The translations under genes were made by a program, and so were the position numbers. From CBDFMR01 sp965249765 (GTDB lineage Bacteria; Bacteroidota; Bacteroidia; Chitinophagales; Saprospiraceae), in NCBI GenBank assembly GCA_965249765.1, contig CBDFMR010000005.1, forward strand, positions 1,302,001 through 1,366,000: a stretch of DNA of 64,000 bases, read 5' to 3'. Numbering within the stretch: the first letter of the stretch is position 1; every line of letters begins with the position of its first letter. Below the pieces are notes generated by a model. The model was not told the origin of the DNA and searched no databases. It saw only the letters and a program-made list of their open reading frames with translations. Positions 1 through 8,318 of this stretch are shown one piece after another.

Positions 1-301
1 ATCTTAGGGAATTATACATTGGGTAATTCCATAACATGTAGACTCTTGAATATCAGTCTTATTTACTTGTAACTAATTGAGATATATAGTTTTGACTTTC
101 AGGTAGTTATAATCTTTCAAGGAAATTGAAAATTATTATTTCGATTCCCGTTTTAATTGCGTTTTTTTTTTCACATTTGTTTCGCTCATAACCTAACGAG
201 GCGAATTAGCAAAACCGAATAACCAAAACTCTATCCCTGCCGAAGTTTGACATGAGACTTCTAATGTCTCTATTAGCATGCTGAATTATAATCTGAACCC
301 C
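1..301. other. Intergenic region upstream of dnaA
   Basis: About 300 bases without a credible gene. The stretch is AT-rich, with a T-run near 163-172 and a short inverted AGAC/GTCT pair near 254-270. I looked for DnaA boxes (TTATNCACA) and saw only one weak match near the left edge, so I do not call an origin here. It presumably holds the dnaA promoter, but no clear TAnnTTTG box is visible. Confidence 0.3.
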
Positions 302-1708
302 ATGACAATCACATACGAACAACTATGGCAAAACTGTCTCAAAATAATAAAGGAAAACGTAAAAGAAAGTACATACAGCACTTGGTTTGAACCGATTAAA
401 CCATCCAAGTTTGAGGACAATGTCCTCACGATAGCAGTACCCAATAAATTCTTCTATGAATACATAGAAGAACACTATGTTGACGTCTTGAAGAAAGCCA
501 TCAAGAGTGAACTAGGAGAGGGAGGCCGTCTCGAATATCAAATGCTGGTGGACGATCATCGTAAGATAGGCTACAATAATGCGGTCGATCGTAATAAGCC
601 TGGGTCGCATAACGTGGGTAATATCAAAAATCCGTTTGTCATTCCAGGCATACAGAAAATGAAGATTGATCCACAGCTTAATGACTCGTATCGCCTTGAA
701 AACTTCATTGAGGGGGATTGTAACAAGTTGGCCCGTTCGGCTGGTATTGCCATAAGTCGTAATCCTGGAGGGACAGCATTTAACCCATTGTTTGTCTATG
801 GCGATGTAGGTCTAGGCAAGACACACCTTGTACATGCCATTGGAAATCAGGTATTAGATAATCATCCGAATTGTACGGTACTCTATGTGACGATGGAGAG
901 ATTCACAAACCAAGTTGTTCAGTCCATTAGAAATAATGCTATTAATGATTTTATGAATTTCTACCAATGTGTAGATGTTTTAATCGTCGATGACATTCAT
1001 TTTTTAGCAAATAGGACGAAGACCCAAGAGATCTTTTTCAATATTTTCAACATCCTCCACCAAAATGGAAAGCAAATCATCCTTACCTCCGACAGACCAC
1101 CGAAGGATTTACAGGACATGGAAGAGCGATTGATCTCAAGATTTAAATGGGGATTGTCAGCCGACCTGTCTTCACCTGAGTTTGAAACAAGATTGGCAAT
1201 TCTTGAAGAAAAAATGAACAGTGAAGGTGTCGAGCTTCCCGAGGAAGTAGTAGAGTACGTCTGCTTTAATATCAAGAACAACATCAGAGAATTAGAAGGA
1301 GTGATGATTTCTCTCATAGCGCAGTCATCTCTCAATGATCGCGATGTAGATCTCGATCTAGCCAAAGAAGTAATCTGTCAATTTGTAAGTCAGATCAATA
1401 AAGAGATAACGGTTGAAAACATAGCCAAGTTGGTTGCCGAGCATTTTGAACTATCAGTCGAAAAACTCAAAAGTAAAACGCGGAAACGATCTGTGGTCGT
1501 AGCTAGACAATTATCCATGTTTTTTGCGAAGAACTTTACCAATAAATCTCTGAAAGCAATTGGCAATAATTTCGGTGGCAGGGACCATAGTACGGTAATA
1601 CATTCAGTAAGAGCTATACAGGATATGATGGATACTGATTTACTTTTTAAGGATACGGTATCTGAGATTGAAAAGAAATTGCAGCTTAGTCTTAATGTAG
1701 CTGTATAG
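302..1708 (+). CDS. dnaA: Chromosomal replication initiator DnaA
   Basis: Initiates replication by binding DnaA boxes at oriC and melting DNA in the ATP form. Domain I starts at the ATG at 302 (MTITYEQLW), which matches the family N-terminus; an ATG at 278 in the same frame would add eight atypical residues. The AAA+ domain shows Walker A GDVGLGKTH (about residue 167) and Walker B VLIVDDIHF (about 226). The C-terminal helix-turn-helix carries the DnaA signature GGRDHSTVIHS near residue 424. Length of 468 residues is normal. The gene ends in TAG, which matters for judging the in-frame TAG codons elsewhere in the window. It is followed after 27 bases by a damaged SDR gene. Confidence 0.98.
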   Translation: MTITYEQLWQNCLKIIKENVKESTYSTWFEPIKPSKFEDNVLTIAVPNKFFYEYIEEHYVDVLKKAIKSELGEGGRLEYQMLVDDHRKIGYNNAVDRNKPGSHNVGNIKNPFVIPGIQKMKIDPQLNDSYRLENFIEGDCNKLARSAGIAISRNPGGTAFNPLFVYGDVGLGKTHLVHAIGNQVLDNHPNCTVLYVTMERFTNQVVQSIRNNAINDFMNFYQCVDVLIVDDIHFLANRTKTQEIFFNIFNILHQNGKQIILTSDRPPKDLQDMEERLISRFKWGLSADLSSPEFETRLAILEEKMNSEGVELPEEVVEYVCFNIKNNIRELEGVMISLIAQSSLNDRDVDLDLAKEVICQFVSQINKEITVENIAKLVAEHFELSVEKLKSKTRKRSVVVARQLSMFFAKNFTNKSLKAIGNNFGGRDHSTVIHSVRAIQDMMDTDLLFKDTVSEIEKKLQLSLNVAV

Positions 1709-1735
1709 CTCGAAGAAATTATAACAACATACAAT

Positions 1736-2471
1736 ATGATCAAGAATATCCTAGTAACCGGTGCTAGTAGCGGCATCGGCGAGGCGGTCGCATGTAAATT
1801 GTCATCAGATGGTCACAACGTCATATTGATGGCTAGACGAGCAGATAAGCTCGAAATAATAAAAAATGAAATACTGGCAAGGGCCAAAAGGTCTTTGTTG
1901 CTGCGTCGGTGTGTCAGATTTTGAGCAGGTCAAGAACGAGGCAAATGATATTATTGTTCATCTCGGTCATATAGATGTGGTTGTTAATAATGCAGGACTT
2001 ATGCCGTTGTCATTTCTAAAAAACGGGAAAGTGGATGAAGCGCACAGAATGGTCGATGTCAATATCAAGGGTGCGCTCAATCTGATTTATGCTGTATTAC
2101 CCTCAATGCTTGAAAGAAATGTCGGACACTTTGTTAATGTTTCTTCTGTAGCATCTAAAAAAATCTTTCCGGCGGGAGCTGTATACTGTGGCACTAAGTT
2201 TGCCGTAAGGGCAATCAGCGAAGGTCTGCGAGGGGAGATGGTCGCCGAAGGAAAGAGTATACGCGTGACTGACATACAACCTGGCGCAGTAGCCACCGAT
2301 CTCACCTCAACTATCACTGATCAAGACGCCATGGCTATGTTTTCCAGATGGGATAAGATTACATTTTTGCAATCAGAAGATATAGCTAATTCCATAGCAT
2401 ATACCATTGATCAACCGACGATGGTGAGTATAAATGAAATTACAGTCAGGCTTACAGATCAGATGGGATAG
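1736..2471 (+). pseudogene. Short-chain dehydrogenase/reductase, double frameshift
   Basis: NAD(P)-dependent SDR oxidoreductase of the YdfG-like classical type. The first frame gives the cofactor motif TGASSGIG near residue 9. A second frame gives NNAG, the catalytic Ser region (VSSVAS) and YxxxK (YCGTK), then PGAVATDL. The two parts are joined only by restoring two bases: one G in the GGG run at 1881-1883 and one base near 1909. The restored segment reads ARGQKVFVAASDVSDFEQVK, an ordinary SDR beta-strand with the conserved Asp. Either a recent pseudogene or two sequencing errors 27 bases apart. The substrate cannot be inferred. Confidence 0.8.
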
Positions 2472-2480
2472 GGAGTCGTC

Positions 2481-2906
2481 TTATTCCCATAAAAGTTCGT
2501 CAGCCCATCCTTCGAGATGGATACGGGCTGGTTTTTCTCCGAATGATGAAACGTCATATTCCAGTGTCTTTGTCTCTATCGCATCACAGGGATCTTGGTT
2601 GTCATGAAGAACTCTGACCCACACCTGTACAGGAAATGACTCTGCCACAGAACCGTCCCAGATAAGGTTTAAATCATGCTCGTCACAACAACCACCCGTA
2701 TAGGAAAAGGAGACACTCAGACAATCACTGGAAATGCTTGCTGACGTGATGGATGTCGTAGTATCGAATGGTCCGTTGATGTACATTGACTCGTTGAGTA
2801 CGAGTGGGATACATGTGGATGCTGGGCCATCTGTATTTTTATCACACGCACCTAGGCTTATTATGGTGAATAAGGCAAGAAGAAGCATCGATTTCATAGT
2901 CATCAT
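2481..2906 (-). CDS. Small lipoprotein of unknown function
   Basis: A 141-residue predicted lipoprotein. The N-terminus has a hydrophobic signal ending in the lipobox LGAC with Cys at about residue 21. The mature part is Thr/Ser-rich with several cysteines, including a CC pair (GGCCDEHD), and resembles small periplasmic beta-rich proteins, but I do not recognise a family. The start could be the Met at position 4 (2897). It is convergent with the damaged SDR gene and lies about 55 bases downstream of a strong hairpin terminator and the structured region described next. Confidence 0.65.
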   Translation of the reverse strand: MMTMKSMLLLALFTIISLGACDKNTDGPASTCIPLVLNESMYINGPFDTTTSITSASISSDCLSVSFSYTGGCCDEHDLNLIWDGSVAESFPVQVWVRVLHDNQDPCDAIETKTLEYDVSSFGEKPARIHLEGWADELLWE

Positions 2907-2964
2907 ATTATGTTCTCATATAAATAGACATGTAGCGATTAAATATCGTTGGTATTTATTCAAT

Positions 2965-3001
2965 AAAAAAGGGCTCATCAAAAGACGAGCCCCGATTTTT
3001 T
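2965..3001. terminator. Bidirectional rho-independent terminator
   Basis: Stem GGGCTC (2971-2976) pairs with GAGCCC (2987-2992), extended by TC/GA across a mismatch. An A-run at 2965-2970 gives a U-tract for minus-strand transcripts, and a T-run at 2995-3001 gives one on the plus strand. No protein gene ends here on either strand: the minus gene at 2906 starts beyond it. This implies a non-coding transcript or a leader upstream. Confidence 0.75.
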
Positions 3002-3240
3002 GAGCTAAACTCCGACTACTGATAGGGTATATCCCTACTGTTTTTGGAAAGTTTAACTCGATACGATTTCAGCTATTACGCTTCCTTCGCACCTTAGGTA
3101 TTAGATTAATAGTGGTTATTTTTACCTTAATATATTCTCCGGATATCTTTTCATCAGGTTTCCTTCCCTGAGAATTCCTTCTGATGAATTTCGATATTAT
3201 TAGTCTTTCGACTTACAATGTTTAATAAAGCATCAACACA
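2965..3240 (-). ncRNA. Candidate structured RNA or attenuated leader
   Basis: The 3' end is the terminator at 2965-3001. On the minus strand, reading from about 3215, there is a GNRA-capped hairpin (AGTC GAAA GACT), then a CATCAG/CTGATG stem inside an ATATC/GATAT stem. The ATTCTC in its loop can pair with a downstream GAGAAT, which would form a pseudoknot. A second compact hairpin with GGG/CCC arms lies near 3022-3032. No ORF fits. It could be 6S RNA, another housekeeping RNA or a riboswitch for the lipoprotein at 2906. I cannot match it to a known class, and the 5' end is a guess. Confidence 0.35.
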
Positions 3241-3494
3241 AAATATCAAATACATCCATTCCGAACATTGTAAAAAGAACCAAATAATCCACGGTCAATG
3301 CTTTCATTGCGACCATTAATATAGTGAGAATTTGAGATTATTCCCAATATGCATTATAGAAATATATATATATTTATAAAAGATATATGTAGTGCGTAAT
3401 TTCAGACTTGATTATCTGTTAAGATAAGGTTATGGTACGCAAAACTCTGACCATTATTCTCTACCTTGTAGGCTGAAGAAAATTCCAAGCACAA
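3241..3494. other. Gene-free stretch before the thioredoxin pair
   Basis: AT-rich, with no supported gene. It probably holds the promoter of the minus-strand RNA candidate and that of the plus-strand thioredoxin-like gene. A TACCTTG sequence at about 3460-3466, just upstream of the ATG at 3495, resembles a Bacteroidota -7 box but is imperfect. Confidence 0.3.
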
Positions 3495-3995
3495 ATGAAA
3501 CATAGTTCTTTATTGTACTTCTTTATTATGGTGGTGTTTTTTATTGGCTGTGATAATGTCCAGAAATCTGCTCCACTCACAGAAGATGGAAGCTTGAAGT
3601 GGCTTAAAATGGAAGAAGCTATTGATTTTAAGAACAGCGGTGATAAGATTTATTTTGTCGATGTGTATACAGAGTGGTGTGGATGGTGTAAGAGGATGGA
3701 CAAGTCTACATTTAAGGATGAGAAAGTAGTGAAATACCTTGCTGAGAATTTTGTCCCTGTAAAATTTGATGCAGAGAATAAAAACACTATTTCATTTAAA
3801 GGAAAGGATTACAAATTTGTCAAAGGAGGTCGACGTGGACATAACACCTTGGCGAGAGAATTGCTCAAAGGACGATTGAGCTATCCCTCTTTTGCTTATC
3901 TCGATGCTGAAATGAATAATATAATGGTTTCTCCCGGATATAAAGACAGTGCAAAGATGCTTGCGGAGCTGGAAAGGGTGGTAGCCAACAATTGA
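3495..3995 (+). CDS. Thioredoxin-like lipoprotein (CGWC)
   Basis: Predicted periplasm-facing lipoprotein of 166 residues with a thioredoxin fold. The signal ends in FFIGC with lipidated Cys19, and the redox motif WCGWC has its cysteines at 62 and 65. Downstream, SYPSFAYLD supplies the cis-Pro region. These proteins reduce or isomerise disulfides or serve cytochrome maturation; the substrate is unknown. It is followed by a second thioredoxin-fold gene on the same strand about 70 bases on, so the two likely cooperate in envelope redox control. Confidence 0.85.
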   Translation: MKHSSLLYFFIMVVFFIGCDNVQKSAPLTEDGSLKWLKMEEAIDFKNSGDKIYFVDVYTEWCGWCKRMDKSTFKDEKVVKYLAENFVPVKFDAENKNTISFKGKDYKFVKGGRRGHNTLARELLKGRLSYPSFAYLDAEMNNIMVSPGYKDSAKMLAELERVVANN

Positions 3996-4067
3996 TATGA
4001 TAGATGCTATTTATGGAACGTTCCTTTGCTAAAATTCAATAATTTCGATTTCAATAAAAATCTTAAT

Positions 4068-5243
4068 ATGACAAGGATATTAAATATATCGATATTGGTG
4101 CTTTTTCTTACAATATCTGTATCAGCTCAAGATGGTATTTCTTTTACTCAAGAGAACATGGAGAAGGTATTTGAACAAGCTAAGAAAGAGAACAAGATCA
4201 TCTTTGTAGATGCTTATACAACCTGGTGTGGGCCATGCAAGTGGATGTCTAAGAATGTATTTACTGATGAAAAAGTAGCCGCTTTCTATAATGATAGATT
4301 TATTAATGTAAAGCTCGATATGGAAGTAGGAGAGGGTCTTGCTTTTGCCGACAAGTATGAGGTAAAAGCTTACCCTACATTGTTTTATCTTGATGCTGAA
4401 GGCGAAGTCGTCCACAAAGGACTAGGTTCAAGAGACACCGATAGCTTCATTGGGTTGGGTCAGTCCGCGAGCGACCCCGCTACTAGCTTACAAGGGCTAG
4501 GAAAAAGATACGAGAGCGGAGATAAGTCTTCAGAGCTGTTGTTATCGTATTCTACGGCACTTCTCGACGCCAATATGGATGCTAAGACTGTTGCCGGAGA
4601 GTACTTGGCTTCACAGAAAGACTGGCTCACAGAAGACAACATTAGATTTATTTATGGGATGATGGGTTATGATTTAAATGGCAAGCACTTCCAGTATTTT
4701 GTTGATAACAAGCAGGCATTTTCCAAGGTACTTGGAGAAAAAGGCGTTGACGACAGATTGAGTGCTGCTATCTCTTATAGTTTCACCAAGGAGACTACTC
4801 CTGATCAGATGGGAGAAACATTAAAAAAATATTATCCCAAAACATGGGAACAGAAAGTCGCAATGCAGAATATCTCAAAATTGATGTATTCTAAGGAGAA
4901 CGGCGACAATGTTCGATTCTTTGAAGCTGCTAAAAACTACTTTAATAGCTATAATCCTACCGATGCTAATTTTCTTAATAGTATTGCTTGGAGGGTATAT
5001 GAATTATTTGAAACGGAAGATTACATGGTAGAAGCTCGTAAATGGGCAGCTGCCTCTATTGCATCAGAGAGTAATAGTTACAACAATGATACGATGGCAG
5101 CGATACTTTTTAAGCTTAAAATAAAAAATGATGCACTTCGATTTGCTAATCTAGCCATTGAGCTAGCAAAAGAAGAAGGAAACGATGCAGCAGCTACTGT
5201 TGAGCTCAAAGAGAAAATCATGCAGTTGCAAGACAACGACTAA
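4068..5243 (+). CDS. Periplasmic thioredoxin-domain protein with C-terminal helical region
   Basis: 391 residues. A Sec signal peptide (MTRILN...SVSA, cleavage before Gln21) precedes a thioredoxin domain with WCGPC (Cys54 and Cys57) and a cis-Pro segment AYPTLFYLD. Residues from about 150 onward form a long alpha-helical TPR-like region of unknown role. The frame is open from a TTG at 4026, but that adds a non-hydrophobic extension before the signal, so the ATG at 4068 is chosen. The CGPC motif suggests reductase rather than isomerase chemistry. A strong terminator follows. Confidence 0.85.
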   Translation: MTRILNISILVLFLTISVSAQDGISFTQENMEKVFEQAKKENKIIFVDAYTTWCGPCKWMSKNVFTDEKVAAFYNDRFINVKLDMEVGEGLAFADKYEVKAYPTLFYLDAEGEVVHKGLGSRDTDSFIGLGQSASDPATSLQGLGKRYESGDKSSELLLSYSTALLDANMDAKTVAGEYLASQKDWLTEDNIRFIYGMMGYDLNGKHFQYFVDNKQAFSKVLGEKGVDDRLSAAISYSFTKETTPDQMGETLKKYYPKTWEQKVAMQNISKLMYSKENGDNVRFFEAAKNYFNSYNPTDANFLNSIAWRVYELFETEDYMVEARKWAAASIASESNSYNNDTMAAILFKLKIKNDALRFANLAIELAKEEGNDAAATVELKEKIMQLQDND

Positions 5244-5267
5244 GAAACGTTTTTCCTAAAGATATAG

Positions 5268-5302
5268 AAACCCTGTCTCTGTTGATGACAGGGTTTTTTA
5301 TT
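5268..5302 (+). terminator. Rho-independent terminator
   Basis: Perfect 10-bp stem AAACCCTGTC (5268-5277) with GACAGGGTTT (5287-5296), followed by a T-rich tail. It ends the thioredoxin-gene transcript immediately before the truA promoter. Confidence 0.9.
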
Positions 5303-5306
5303 ACCA

Positions 5307-5314
5307 TACCTTTG
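5307..5314 (+). promoter_or_regulatory. -7 promoter box of truA (TACCTTTG)
   Basis: An exact match to the Bacteroidota -7 consensus TAnnTTTG ends only four bases before the truA ATG at 5319. With the usual spacing the transcript would start at or within the first codon, so the mRNA may be leaderless. Confidence 0.65.
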
Positions 5315-5318
5315 ACTC

Positions 5319-6044
5319 ATGCGATACTTCATCAACTTGCAATATCATGGTCGTGATTTTCATGGTTGGCAACGACAAAATAATGCCATGAGTATACAAG
5401 GAGCAATTGAAGATGGCTTGTTTAAAATACTAAGAAAAAAAACAGTTATCACGGGGTGTGGACGTACTGATGCAGGTGTACATGCCTCGGACTATTATGC
5501 TCATATGGACTTGGAAATGGATCCGCCGTCTGCTTTTCAGCTAAATGCGGTGATTCCTAAATCCATTGTTGTCATGGATATTTCTGCGGTTGATGATACA
5601 TCACATGCCAGATTTGATGCCATTTCGAGAGCGTACACCTATAGTGTTATTACGAAACCTAGCGCATTTAATCTTGATACTGTCTTCTATTTTCCTGAAG
5701 GTCCTATGTTGGATCATCAGCTCATGGATGAAGCATCATCACTCTTACTTGATTACGATGAGTTCAAGACTTTCTGCAAGGAAGGCAGTGATGTAAAAAC
5801 TTACAAATGCCAGATAAAGAGATCAGAGGTAGTATGGTCAGATCCGGATCGATTTCAATACCACATCGAGGCGGATCGATTTTTGCGTGGAATGGTAAGG
5901 CTGACAGTAGGTATGGTATTAAATGTGGGCCTTAAGAAAGTCACAATCGACGAAGTGCGCCAAGCACTAGATAGACAAGAAACATTATCTAGAAACTGGA
6001 GCGTACCAGCACAAGGCTTGATTTTGAGTAGAGTGGAGTATTAG
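5319..6044 (+). CDS. truA: tRNA pseudouridine(38-40) synthase TruA
   Basis: Converts uridines 38-40 of the tRNA anticodon stem-loop to pseudouridine. The catalytic motif GRTDAGVHA is intact, with nucleophile Asp51. The N-terminal YHGRDFHGWQRQ and the C-terminal FLRGMVR segments are typical of TruA. Length of 241 residues is normal. The ATG at 5319 is confirmed by family alignment from MRYFINLQYHG. It is a single gene bounded by a terminator upstream and a convergent gene downstream, and ends in TAG. Confidence 0.95.
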   Translation: MRYFINLQYHGRDFHGWQRQNNAMSIQGAIEDGLFKILRKKTVITGCGRTDAGVHASDYYAHMDLEMDPPSAFQLNAVIPKSIVVMDISAVDDTSHARFDAISRAYTYSVITKPSAFNLDTVFYFPEGPMLDHQLMDEASSLLLDYDEFKTFCKEGSDVKTYKCQIKRSEVVWSDPDRFQYHIEADRFLRGMVRLTVGMVLNVGLKKVTIDEVRQALDRQETLSRNWSVPAQGLILSRVEY

Positions 6045-6050
6045 ACTTTC

Positions 6051-6929
6051 CTAATTCTTTATCTTAAAGCCTATAGGCAGAATAAATTCACTTCTAACAG
6101 GCTCACCATCTACATGAGCAGGAATAAAATCAGGAAATTTACTTATCAATTTTATACACTCATTGGTGATATCGGGTGAAAGCCCATTGAGAATTTTGAT
6201 GTTTTCTATTTTACCTACTGCGGTTATAGAGAATTGAAATATGGCTTGACCCTGAATTCCTGCCTCTCTGGATGCTCTTGGATACCTGAGTCTCTTATAC
6301 AAATTAATAAGCATTTTCTCGTCAGCACACATTTTCTTTTCTTTATCACTGATGTCATGATCCTCACAAGTAGGAAATCTTGCTATCGTATGACTTTGTG
6401 GAGCTTCACTTGATGTAGTAGTCAACTCTCCCATTTCATATTCTAGAATGTAGGAAATCTCGCCTAATGTATCAAATGAGACGGATCTTCCGTGTAATTG
6501 ATCCTGGCGATAATGAGTTATTTTGATGAGCCTTTCTTTCTCATCAATTGTTATCTACTCTCCTTCTTTCTTACTATTGAGATATATACCTTTGGTATAT
6601 ACGTCTTCGGTCCATTGACCATGCTTATGACCTATCTTATAATTTCCGACCGAAGCCACAGTGCCATTGTCGTAACAATGATATGATCGCCCATGCTTTA
6701 TGGTTAAATCTTTATCAGAATAAGTGTTATAGTGAGTGATCTGTTGATTTTTAATGCAATATACTTTCTTGATGTAAGTGCCATCTGATGTTTTTTCAAC
6801 ACTATAGTTTGCCCCTGAACTCAAAGTTTTAGAACCAGATTCAAGACTGATATTATATCCTAACCAGCCACTACATGATGAAATCGTTGACGAAAGTATG
6901 AAGATGAAGAAGTAGATTATTGGGTTCAT
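6051..6929 (-). pseudogene. MORN-repeat / TonB C-terminal lipoprotein, in-frame amber stop
   Basis: One open frame runs from 6929 to 6051 except for a single TAG at 6555-6557. The first part has a lipoprotein signal ending in SSC and MORN-like repeats (GRSYHCYDNG, GHKHGQWTEDV). After the stop the same frame continues with another MORN repeat (ITIDEKERLIKITHYRQDQL, then HG) and a TonB C-terminal domain containing YPRASREAGIQGQAIFQF. The TAG replaces the Trp that MORN repeats normally have after KxGx, so TGG to TAG is the simplest history. Full-length relatives would be envelope proteins. As written, only a 124-residue N-terminal part is made. Confidence 0.8.
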
Positions 6930-6937
6930 ATATTGTG

Positions 6938-8200
6938 CTAATACAGTTGAAAGTTTTCCATGTGTTTGTTTATGGTTGACTTTACTTCCTTTACCCGAGT
7001 TTCATGCTCTATATCAGAGAGAACGTAGTCTATCCAATCGACAGCCTGTATGCAATCTTCTTCTTTGAATCCACGAGTGGTGATAGCAGCTGTTCCAATC
7101 CGCATTCCTGAAGTTACAAATGGGCTCTTATCATCAAAGGGTACCATGTTTTTGTTGATGGTTATGTCTGCTCTAACCAAGGTATTCTCCGCATCTTTAC
7201 CTGTAATCCCCTTGGACCTGAGGTCGATGAGCATAAGATGATTGTCAGTCCCTCCTGATATTACCATGTAGCCTTTATCTATGAATGCTCCGCACATGGC
7301 TTGTGCATTACTTACAACCTGACGAGCGTATGTTTTGAAATCATCAGAAAGAACCTCCCCAAAAGCCACTGCCTTGGCAGCTATTACGTGTTCAAGGGGG
7401 CCTCCTTGCATTCCTGGGAAGACACCACTATTAAGAACAGAAGACATCATAACGGGATTTCCTTTTCTAGTAGTACGATTCCAGGGATTTTCAAAATCGT
7501 GCCCCATCATTATAATTCCTCCACGAGGACCACGAAGGGTTTTATGCGTAGTAGATGTCACTATATGGCAGTATGGCAGAGGATCACTAAGCAACTTGCT
7601 GGCGATCAATCCTGCTGGATGTGCGATATCGGCTAGTAGCAAAGCACCTACCTGGTCAGCAATCTCTCTGAATCTCTGATAATCCCAGTCGCGAGAATAG
7701 GCTGATGCTCCACAAATGATGAGTTTAGGTTTTTCTTCATTGGCCTTGGTCTCGACCTTCTCCATGTCGATGGTACCAGTAGTCTCTTCAACACCATAAA
7801 AAGAAGCTTTATATACTTTTCCAGAATAGTTGAAAGGTGATCCGTGAGAAAGGTGACCTCCATGCGATAAGTCAAATCCGAGGATCTTATCTCCAGGTTG
7901 CAAGCAAGCCAAGAAAACCGCAGCATTGGCCTGGGCACCGGAGTGGGGTTGTACATTGGCATATTCGGCGTCGAATATATCTTTCAATCTACTGATCGCC
8001 AATGTTTCTATCTCGTCCACTATCTCGCATCCACCGTAGTACCTTTTGCCAGGGTAACCCTCGGCATATTTATTGGTAAGACAGCTGCCCATGGCATCGA
8101 TGACGGCCTGACTTGTAAAGTTCTCTGAGGCGATCAATTCGAGTCCTGAGCGTTGTCTTTCGAGTTCCTTTCCTATCAAATCAAATACGATGTCTGGCAT
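6938..8200 (-). CDS. glyA: Serine hydroxymethyltransferase
   Basis: PLP enzyme that interconverts serine plus tetrahydrofolate with glycine plus 5,10-methylene-THF, the main one-carbon source. The Schiff-base lysine lies in VTSTTHKTLRGPRGG. Other family blocks include ELIASENFTS, NKYAEGYPGKRYYGG and the GMRIGTAAITTRG region near the C-terminus. Length of 420 residues is typical. A TAGCTTTG -7 box sits 21 bases upstream of the ATG. The gene ends in TAG and is followed by the damaged MORN/TonB gene on the same strand. Confidence 0.97.
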   Translation of the reverse strand: MPDIVFDLIGKELERQRSGLELIASENFTSQAVIDAMGSCLTNKYAEGYPGKRYYGGCEIVDEIETLAISRLKDIFDAEYANVQPHSGAQANAAVFLACLQPGDKILGFDLSHGGHLSHGSPFNYSGKVYKASFYGVEETTGTIDMEKVETKANEEKPKLIICGASAYSRDWDYQRFREIADQVGALLLADIAHPAGLIASKLLSDPLPYCHIVTSTTHKTLRGPRGGIIMMGHDFENPWNRTTRKGNPVMMSSVLNSGVFPGMQGGPLEHVIAAKAVAFGEVLSDDFKTYARQVVSNAQAMCGAFIDKGYMVISGGTDNHLMLIDLRSKGITGKDAENTLVRADITINKNMVPFDDKSPFVTSGMRIGTAAITTRGFKEEDCIQAVDWIDYVLSDIEHETRVKEVKSTINKHMENFQLY

Positions 8201-8220
8201 AGATCTAGTGATTTAAGTGG

Positions 8221-8228
8221 CAAAGCTA
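8221..8228 (-). promoter_or_regulatory. -7 promoter box of glyA
   Basis: Minus-strand TAGCTTTG matches TAnnTTTG and is followed by C as in the extended consensus. It lies 21 bases upstream of the glyA start codon. Confidence 0.6.
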
Positions 8229-8260
8229 AAAATGTTTTTAAATAGCTTATTACCGAACAG

Positions 8261-8298
8261 AAAAAAGCCTCATTCGCTATTGCAAATGAGGCTTTTTT
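8261..8298. terminator. Bidirectional terminator between glyA promoter and the OmpA-repeat gene
   Basis: Perfect 14-bp stem AAAAAAGCCTCATT (8261-8274) with AATGAGGCTTTTTT (8285-8298). It ends the minus-strand gene that stops at 8319 and can work both ways. Confidence 0.9.
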
Positions 8299-8318
8299 TA
8301 AATCATATTTCCTATGGG

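Noticed and set aside
1..301. Chromosome origin next to dnaA
   Set aside because: No cluster of DnaA boxes and only one weak 7-of-9 match.
2734..3003. ORF opposite the lipoprotein gene
   Set aside because: Antisense shadow that runs through the terminator hairpin, with no family features.
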